Below, piece after piece: positions 56,643 to 64,000 of a stretch of DNA of 64,000 nucleotides. The DNA is taken from NCBI GenBank assembly GCA_030142905.1, contig JASJOG010000022.1, forward strand, positions 922,001 through 986,000, in the 5' to 3' direction. Origin of the DNA: Heliopora coerulea (lineage: Eukaryota > Cnidaria > Anthozoa > Scleralcyonacea > Helioporidae). A model generated the notes under the pieces. The model worked only from the letters and a program-made list of their open reading frames with translations, did no database searches and was not told the DNA's origin. The position numbers and the translations under genes were made by a program. Numbering within the stretch: the stretch's first letter is position 1; each line of letters begins with the position of its first letter.

Positions 56643-57734
56643 TTCTTTTATAAAATGACAACGGATAAGAAGTTGTTAACTTTATCAACACATTGATGAA
56701 GTAAGCAATTCTCCCGAAAATCATCAACAACCAATCAGATATAAGCTTGAGAAGATCGAACTCTTGTCAACAGAGGTAAGCTACTTCGACGTGAAGACAA
56801 AAACAAAAACAAGCGAGTGTTTTCCAGCTATTTGAAAGTCAAAAAACCTACCCAGTGTGTGAAAACAGTATTCAAATTACAAAAACTACTACTTATCTCT
56901 TTTATGAAAAAACAAAACTGAACGTACAAAAACAAAGTTCAGTACACTTTTGGTACGAAATTCTCTATGTTTGGATACTCTGAGCCAAACACGGGTATTA
57001 ACCTATGAGGGTTTGCGTGAGAAAAGCGTTATTTTATGAAGACGTATACCTCTATAGAGTATTTTCGCTACAAAGGCTTTCAAAATCAACAAATTAAACA
57101 ATTACCTGTCAGTCTATCTTCGATTAATTGCAATAGAAATATTCTGCAAAAAATAACAGATGGTGAAAAATATACAAAAAGATGTTTAAGTTGTTGAAAA
57201 CTAACAACTTTTTGCACATGCTATGATAGTCCACATTAGTGTCTTTAATTTGTACTGGATAACCCCATCAGCTATCTAAACTGCTCTCCCGAGAGGTCCA
57301 GCAACGGAACACCCCTCATGGGTCCAGTGTTACAACAGGAAGAAGCCAGAGTACCCGGAGAAAAACCTGCAATGCTTGTTAGAGTTAAACTGCACAACAC
57401 TTTCGTCACATGTTACCAAGGTAACTTTTGTATAGGTGATAGCATGGTTTGGAGTGTAATTTGGAAAAAAACACGCGCGAGTGAGTTTTTCAATCACTAT
57501 CAAAAAATAGCAGAAAGGACGAGCGATATTTGAAAGCTTTGAAAAAATCAGAAGTGCGTGTTCTTCCAAATTGCACGAGGAATCATGCTGTTACCAACTA
57601 ATAATACACAGTACATAAAAAAAATCATACAGTGACGAAAAAGGTAATTCACGGCAAATTACAGTATTACCTTTTTTCGGCTCTTTGTAAACTTGAAATT
57701 GCTCGACTCTTTGCCAATCAGATGCGTCAAATTT

Positions 57735-57845
57735 TTTCATGTTTATTATAAATCAGGTAACTGCACAAAGCTTGAATCGAACCCTAGTCACAGTGGTGAG
57801 AGACACGTCCACTACTACTGTACCGTCAGTATCCTAACCACTCCA
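57735..57845 (-). repeat. tRNA-like SINE fragment
   Basis: Minus strand has A-box-like TGGTTAGGATACTGACGG and B-box-like GGGTTCGATTC about 55 bases later. Too long and uneven for a tRNA gene. Confidence 0.45.
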
Positions 57846-58344
57846 ATAGAAATTTTTGTTGCGGGTGAAGACGCACTGCTGCAGTAACTTTTCAACCGTT
57901 TTATCCTGAGTTTCCATTAGGATTTTCATGGTTGGGGATCATCCCAAGGCATTTTGAGGCTGTGATTTTTCGCCACGGGAATTTTACAATAGAATCAATT
58001 GTTAGGAATTGTATAAGTTAATCAACACTTATCCCATGTTTATCGCTAAACTGGGGTTGAAAAGATGAAAAGCCATCTGCTCCTTGCTTGTGCAATACTA
58101 ACAGCATCAACACAATATAGCACTAAGTCTCGTTTGGGCAATATCTCCCATTAAAAACTTTTGGGAGAGATCAGTCCTCCATCCGCCCTTTTGGTAGAAA
58201 CCCTGGTTTTATCGGTGTTTTATTCACACTGACGTTTATTAGACGTGGGAGACCTGATTCATTTGTGAGGTTACATAGTTCTAGATCTTATACACCAAAC
58301 TTTGGTTTCGTAATTAAACTGAATGACTTCACGATGTTCAAACT

Positions 58345-58402
58345 TGTATTTTCTGGTTACCAGACCGCTACCTACCAATTGAGCTATCAAGGAAATCAGG
58401 AA
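58345..58402 (-). repeat. tRNA-like fragment
   Basis: Minus strand TTGATAGCTCAATTGGTAGG resembles the 5' half of a tRNA (A box). The 3' half is not clear. SINE remnant. Confidence 0.4.
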
Positions 58403-59777
58403 GAGTTCACTCCTATAATACAACTTAAGTACACGTGACTTAAGAAATGCATTTCACGCGTTTAACTGAAACTTTATAAGAGAAATATAACTTCATAAAG
58501 TCATATTCATTACACGAATAAAACTGGAATATTTTTACAAATGAAATACAATAAGCACGTGAAATGTTTGTGAGACGTATTTTAAAATTCAAGCCTTTCT
58601 TTTTCCAAGTAGTGTTGGCTGACATATGCTTAGAGTTGTTGGACCTGTAGGCATCGTGTGTTCGCATAAGGGGTGGTTTAACACGTTCAGATCACAGAGA
58701 TCATGCATATAAAACTAGAGAAGGCATTGGCCTCAAATTTTGTAACCAATTCAACGTCACCCTGTTGAGTAAATTGGGGTGCAAAATGTTTTTCTCCAAG
58801 CCCGTTTCCGTCTGTTCGAGAACCTTAAGGTCGAACAACTGCTGTTTCATGCTTCTTTAGAATAGCATTTTTTCTAGATGAACAAGTGCTACTCACCGAT
58901 ACAAAATTGACTCCGTTTTTTCGGGTCTGCCTGTTTGTACATTTCGTGAACGAGCATGTCTTCGCTGTTGTACAACGCAGCAAAAAATTTAATGTGTCAA
59001 AAATACTCATCCCCGAGTTTACCCAAAAATATCATCCGATTTGCTTAAGAATATCTAAGTCACCATAAGCACGGACAGTTGACGTATTGAAAAGAAACAA
59101 CACACCATACAAACCCCATCCCGAGCTTTTTGTCTTAATTCTTTTCTTTTTTTGGTTTTTTTTTTTTGGAAGACAAAAACAATAGACAAAAGTGAAAGAG
59201 CCTTTTCATGCGGGCTTTGTTTGGTATGCCTCCCAATTTATTCAATATGGCAGCTTTTAATTGCTTACCTGAGGTTGAGTACCATTTAGCTATAACACCC
59301 GTTCTAGTTAATATATGATCTTTACGGTCCAGATCCCAACGTGTAACTTTGCATAATACGAGACACAGAAATGATGTACTTTAAAAGAAGATTTAAAGGT
59401 GTTTGTTTGGAAAGGAAACATCAAGCAAATTCCAATTTTTTCCCCTCAAGTATACCATTTTGAAAGTTGTTCTCGAACACGTGTCCCGTTGTGTAGATTT
59501 TGTGTGATCTACCAGGAAAGTCATTTGATCTACAAGCAACTTGCGAGGGTAAACACCAACAACTGTACATTCTTATTTACCAAGGGCACAAGAAGTGACA
59601 AAGTAAAAAAACAAAAATCATACCTTTGGTTAGTGTCATGAACACTATCATATAGTTGAGAGAAAAATCCAAATTTAAGAAGTGATTCCAATACAAAAAC
59701 CCTGAAAAGATAATTTTGCTTTTTCGATAGGCGTTTCACTGGTTATGTTGCGTAAGACTACAAGCAACAATAATTCA
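58403..59777. other. No supported gene
   Basis: No coding exon, repeat family or RNA gene recognised; a T-rich run lies around 59140-59170. Confidence 0.35.
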
Positions 59778-59880
59778 GTTTAACTTTCTCCAGCCCGTGA
59801 CGTCTCCCTTTGACGAGTAGAATGGTCTGGCATTAGCTACACTAAAATCATAAAGTCCAATTTTGCCGGGAAAACGTTAA
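59778..59880. repeat. Dispersed hairpin repeat, copy 6
   Basis: GTTTAACTTTCTCC edge, GACGAGTAGAATGGTCTGGC core, and ACGTTAAT edge. Diverged. Confidence 0.55.
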
Positions 59881-60394
59881 TATAAGGGTAAATCTCTGGC
59901 TTTTCAAAGATTGTTTGATAACTACTTCATCGCTGACGAATTAAATTAGACGAACTCAAGACAATGAAAAATTCGGCATGTTCATATTGGTCCTACACGT
60001 CTGCCTTAAATATGCTCACGACTCTGAAGATTCTCGTACAAGGTCATAATTTAATTTAACTTAAAAGTTACTTTAATTACGTTTGTCGGAAATAATTAGT
60101 ACACAATATGCAATAAAAAGTGTAAAATGGACAGGACCTCCAACAAACTGCCAGGTTTATGCAAGGGAATCTCCTCAACTGACACATATTCATGATACAG
60201 ATTTATGAGACAATGATGTTGGTCCAATGCTTCAGTCTTAAGTTCAACTTACAACTCCGTTGATTCTTGTACTAGGAAACTGTTTGCGCCAGATTTAACT
60301 CTGCTTGATTTGTGGTTGTGCCTATCCAGTCTTCATTTCAATAATGTCTATCCACCAATAATTCCATACACCAATAATAGTCTCATATTCAACA

Positions 60395-61009
60395 CTCCCA
60401 ATGCGGACACCTCTCTAAAGCTGACGCAAGCTTGTCCCGGCCTTACATTACGTATTTCCCTGTACATTAATTCTCTAAAAGGCGGAGACCTTTCTTAAGC
60501 GGACACTTTTTGAAAGAATTTTGGTCTAAAATATCAAGCCGGACACTTGAAATGCAAAATTGCGTGAACCAAAAACGTTTTAAGCCTAATTACAACTAAA
60601 ACGTTCTTTACTGGATTATAATTCGCCTGAAGGGTGCTCTACTGTCAAGTAGACCCGCTCATCACGTTAGACACGTTTGACAAGAATTTCTAGTCTTTTA
60701 TTAACTTGTCATTAAAAATCAGTACGAAGGTTTATTTGTGCGACCGTTTAGACATTCTATTATCACTCGTCTTTCTTTTTCCCTATTTTCGCTACTGGTT
60801 TTGCAGAACTGCATTTGTTATCTTATCTTGTTTTTTCGTACTGCATTTCTCCAGCCAATTTATAGCCGAGTTCATGCCTTTGAACGTTTGATGTCGCTTT
60901 TAATAACGACTGCGTTCCGGCTATGACGTCACAAATGTCGGGTGTCACGTCACACGAGCTTTCTATATGGTGGACACCTCTCTAAAGCGGACGTCCTCGG
61001 GACCAGCTG
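60395..61009. repeat. Pogo/Tigger-like terminal sequences
   Basis: GCGGACACCTCTCTAAAG occurs near 60397 and GTGGACACCTCTCTAAAGCG near 60970, with a related AGACCTTTCTTAAGCGGACA at 60487. The right edge inverted begins CAGCTGGTCCCGAGGACGTC. Looks like a degraded non-autonomous element. Confidence 0.45.
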
Positions 61010-61140
61010 TACGTGTGACTGATCATAAGTTTTTATAGTAACTTTTCAACTTCAATGTATGTGTATTAGGGTAATGTGTTGTCCTCTTTCGTACAACTCA
61101 GGTCATAGCAAAGTTTAATAATCGTTTTACATAATAGAAA

Positions 61141-61640
61141 AATATTTAGATAGATGAATGGATGAGAGGGTGGGGGTAAAGAAATAAAAAGAAAGGAAGA
61201 GAAAGGAAGGGGATGAAAGGGAAGGGCAAGCAAGGGAAGAGCAAACAAGAGAAGGGAATGAAGGGGAAAAGAAGGGTTGGGAGGGAAAGGAAAGGAAGGA
61301 GAGGGAGAGGAAGGCATTATAAGGAATGGGAAGGAAAGAAAAGGAAAGGAGGGAGGGAGGGAAGGAAGGAAGGAAGGAAGGAAGGAAGGGACGAACGAAC
61401 GAGAAAAGGAAGGAAGGAAGGAAGGAAGGAAGGAAGGAGGGAAGGAAGGAGGGAAGGAAGGAGGGAAGGAAGGAGGGAAGGAAGGAGGGAAGGAACGAAC
61501 GAACGAACGAACGAACGATAGAAGGAAGGAGACGAAAGCAGGCCGGTAAGGAGGCAGGCGGGCAGGAAGGTATTAGAGCAACCAACCAAGCAAAGAGCGG
61601 TAAATGGAATAAATAAACAAATAAACAAACAAACAAACAA
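61141..61640. repeat. Long purine-rich microsatellite
   Basis: About 500 bases of imperfect GGAA/GGGAA/GAAC/AAAC units, purines on the plus strand. Overlapping ORFs of up to 200 codons on both strands (Gly/Lys/Glu or Ser/Leu/Phe/Pro repeats) are translations of it. Confidence 0.9.
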
Positions 61641-61759
61641 TGACAGGCATCTGAATGATTCACAATTCGAAAATTGACAAAGAATACTGGACGCACCCCC
61701 ATTCTACATTTTCCTCCTTCTTGCAGCACATGTGTGCGATGTCATTAATTAGTGAAATT

Positions 61760-64000
61760 CCTTCGGACGTGGTAACTAGCTCAGGTCTAACAAATTAATC
61801 AAGAGGTTGAGGTAAGGAAATGAAGCAGTAATATCCACTAAATAGCGATATAAATATAAAGTTTGTTTTATCCCAACAAAAGGCTAGCTATCAATTAGAA
61901 CTGGAAGACAAAATATAAGTACTGTTTGTATTGATGTACCTAGGTTTGTAAGTGTCCATGTACGTACGTATATGTGTGCATACAATAGCTGCACAGACAT
62001 ACAAGTCGTTCAAAAAAGATAAAAACCAACTGTGAAAAGTAACCATATATAGGAATTACAAAGATATGACATGATATCTTATCGTTCATGGAATGTAACG
62101 TACTAATTTTTCCTTGAATATACAATAGCACATCTGTCCGCTTTATACAATAAATTGAGTGGACATGAAACCGTTTCCTGGTAGTTTTAATATGCTCTAT
62201 CCTGGAAGGTAATCACAGCGAAGTTATCACGATATCAAAAACTAGTTGTTCTTGAAGTGCACGTCAGGGAGCTTCTCACTAAATTTCTTATTCTCGGGCG
62301 TGACAAAGAGGTTCATATCATTTATTGTTCACGTCACAAAATGTACTCATCTTCGCTGCACTATATGCAACATTTTCTCCAATATTGTGAATTTATCTTG
62401 CTCAATTAAGTGTCAACTTAGTTTTGAACAAATGGAGAAAGATGTCAAATACGTACGCTAGTAAATTTATCTGGTATTTATCCTACTTGGCTTTAACACG
62501 AAAAGTCATCGGCACTTACTTGTATAAAAATAACAGAAATTCTACCTTGGTATTTGTCTGACACAGTTATACATTACCATAAACGCGTAGTTCTTCACTT
62601 TTTGATCGCAACACTTCATCATATTTCTAAACCAAATATGATACTAGCTTAGTTATAAACTTCTGTTATGGTGCCAAGTGCATAAAATCAGTGTTTACTA
62701 TATCTCTAATCGACTTCCTTTACGAGTGTTTAAGGATGAGGGTTAGGTCATGCAAAACTGATCAAGTGGGTCAGATTTCAACTCTGTTTCACAAAATTTT
62801 TTAAGAATACCATTGAAAAAGGAAAAAAGGACAGGTACTGGTTTGAAACTGATCTGAATGAACTACAACACGATGCTTCGGAGAATAACGGAAGGGACAT
62901 TCAGGAATTATACACAGCGTGTGTGAACAAAAACCTGGAGTTTAACAAGACAGACTTGCATACGGTACTTAGGTTGGCGCAAGAGAGCAGAATACCTAAT
63001 AAAATATGTATACGTAAGGCTTGATCAATACGGTACGATTGTCACGGCACGACTGTTCGTCCTGATCAGAACGACTCACTTAATAGAGTCTTAAACACGT
63101 ATTGCAACATTCGCGAGCCAATCACTAACCGGGATTCTGGTCTTAAGAGTTGCTGTAATTGCCTACAGGGTAAAGAATGGTATGTGACAACCGTACCATG
63201 TAGATGGGCCTTAAAGCCACAATCTTGAACAAAGGACACAACTACAATCCTTGCGTTGTGAGGTAATGTAAAAGTTATGAGCTGTTCAAGTTAAGCAAAA
63301 ATCCACCATCACCTTGTCCTCTGAAAATGGGCCAGTGCTTGAAACATAAGTATTTCATTTTCTTATTTTAGCAGTCCCCTACGGTGGCTCATATGGTTAA
63401 CCTAATTGTAATTAAGCGAAACCGTTGATTTAGAGAATAGAACTTCACTTTAAGTCATTAGTATTCCGACATTCCAGACATAGTTCTTGTAGGCAGGGAT
63501 GCCGTGGGTAGCTACACGGGTATCGGTCCATCTACCCCCCGAGTCGGGATTTTCAGCCAAAGACCCAAATTTTCTTTACCAATAGTGGACTTTTATATGT
63601 TTTGACCTGCCTCTGAAAAATATAATGATCGTAAAAGAGTAACAGATTTATCAAAAGTATTGATATTTGATATAGATTTTGATGTATTTTGACGTCAAGG
63701 TGGTCAGCGTCCGTGAAACACAATATCAGGCAAGAGATGGCTCAATTGTATCTTTCCATCAATGCGATTTGACATGGTTACCTTTCAACAGTATCTCACG
63801 TCACACTATCTCTATAACATCGGTTTGTCTCCAATAACACATGATTCAACATAAAGCTACATATATAAATCAAACTCAGGTATTTTTCCCAAAAACTCCC
63901 CTGGGTAATTCCATGGTGACTCATGTTACATTCTGAACAAAATTATCAGAGTAATTTTGATCTGGTGTAATAACTAATATATTTTTTCTGTCATATTTTT
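61760..64000. other. No firmly supported gene
   Basis: One unbroken frame at about 62785-63023 (plus; contains KKDRYWFETDLNELQ and RDIQELYTACVNKNLEF) might be an old element fragment but I do not recognise it. No other exon, repeat family or RNA gene could be supported. Confidence 0.3.

Noticed and set aside
61141..61640. CRISPR-like array
   Set aside because: The repeats are 4-5-bp microsatellite units with no spacers, in a eukaryotic sequence.
61127..61729. Long overlapping ORFs on both strands, up to 200 codons
   Set aside because: They are translations of the GGAA/GAAC microsatellite; amino acid content simply follows the repeat unit.

Overview
This window looks like one piece of an invertebrate animal nuclear genome, most likely a cnidarian and plausibly an anthozoan such as a stony coral. 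The reasons are: spliced genes with GT..AG introns and short exons; many Penelope-like retroelements (PLEs) with GIY-YIG endonucleases; a CR1-type LINE carrying a 2A-like leader; Crypton/KIAA1958-type tyrosine recombinase remnants; many hAT-like MITEs; and animal telomere-type repeats. No rRNA genes, CRISPR arrays or bacterial operons are visible. Almost everything apart from a few exons is mobile DNA in some state of decay.

Layout. 1-600: PLE fragment on the minus strand. 996-13401: the 3' part of a class II histone deacetylase gene on the plus strand. Nine exons join in frame and keep all catalytic residues; the introns hold tRNA-derived SINEs, hAT MITEs, a LINE remnant and simple repeats. 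13787-17690: palindromic MITE, PLE fragment, tRNA-like repeat, hairpin MITEs and a hammerhead-like motif. 17918-19072: an intact intronless 384-codon ORF on the minus strand, of unknown function, with a coiled coil and an R-N-x3-H motif. 22.69-25.06 kb: Crypton-type recombinase remnant between 260-bp inverted arms. 25.1-28.55 kb: a nearly full-length but frameshifted LINE. 28.6-31.4 kb: two PLE endonuclease fragments. 31.4-37.4 kb: mostly featureless, with one candidate signal-peptide exon. 37.5-41.0 kb: a PLE with intact RT and endonuclease motifs, in a nearly perfect palindrome, surrounded by tandem and inverted copies of a tRNA-like unit. 42.4-42.6 kb: promoter-like sequence and a first exon. 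45-49 kb: nested PLE copies plus a decayed ZAD-like exon. 50.0-50.8 kb: a second Crypton remnant. 52.0-53.1 kb: hAT MITE and PLE ends. 53.6 kb: first exon of a UBXN7-like gene. 54.6-56.4 kb: divergent pogo/Tigger-like C-terminus and HIRAN-like gene remnants. 56.4-64 kb: MITEs, SINE pieces and a long GGAA-type microsatellite.

The host genes (deacetylase; UBA/UBX protein; two unidentified first exons) show no functional link to each other. The shared theme is retroelement biology. PLE copies of three families share the same inverted-3'-end architecture. A hammerhead-like CTGAAGA-stem-GAAAC motif recurs at PLE ends and also lies downstream of the 384-codon ORF. A 72-nt tRNA-like core sits beside two different PLE copies. 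These are the best candidates for something poorly described.
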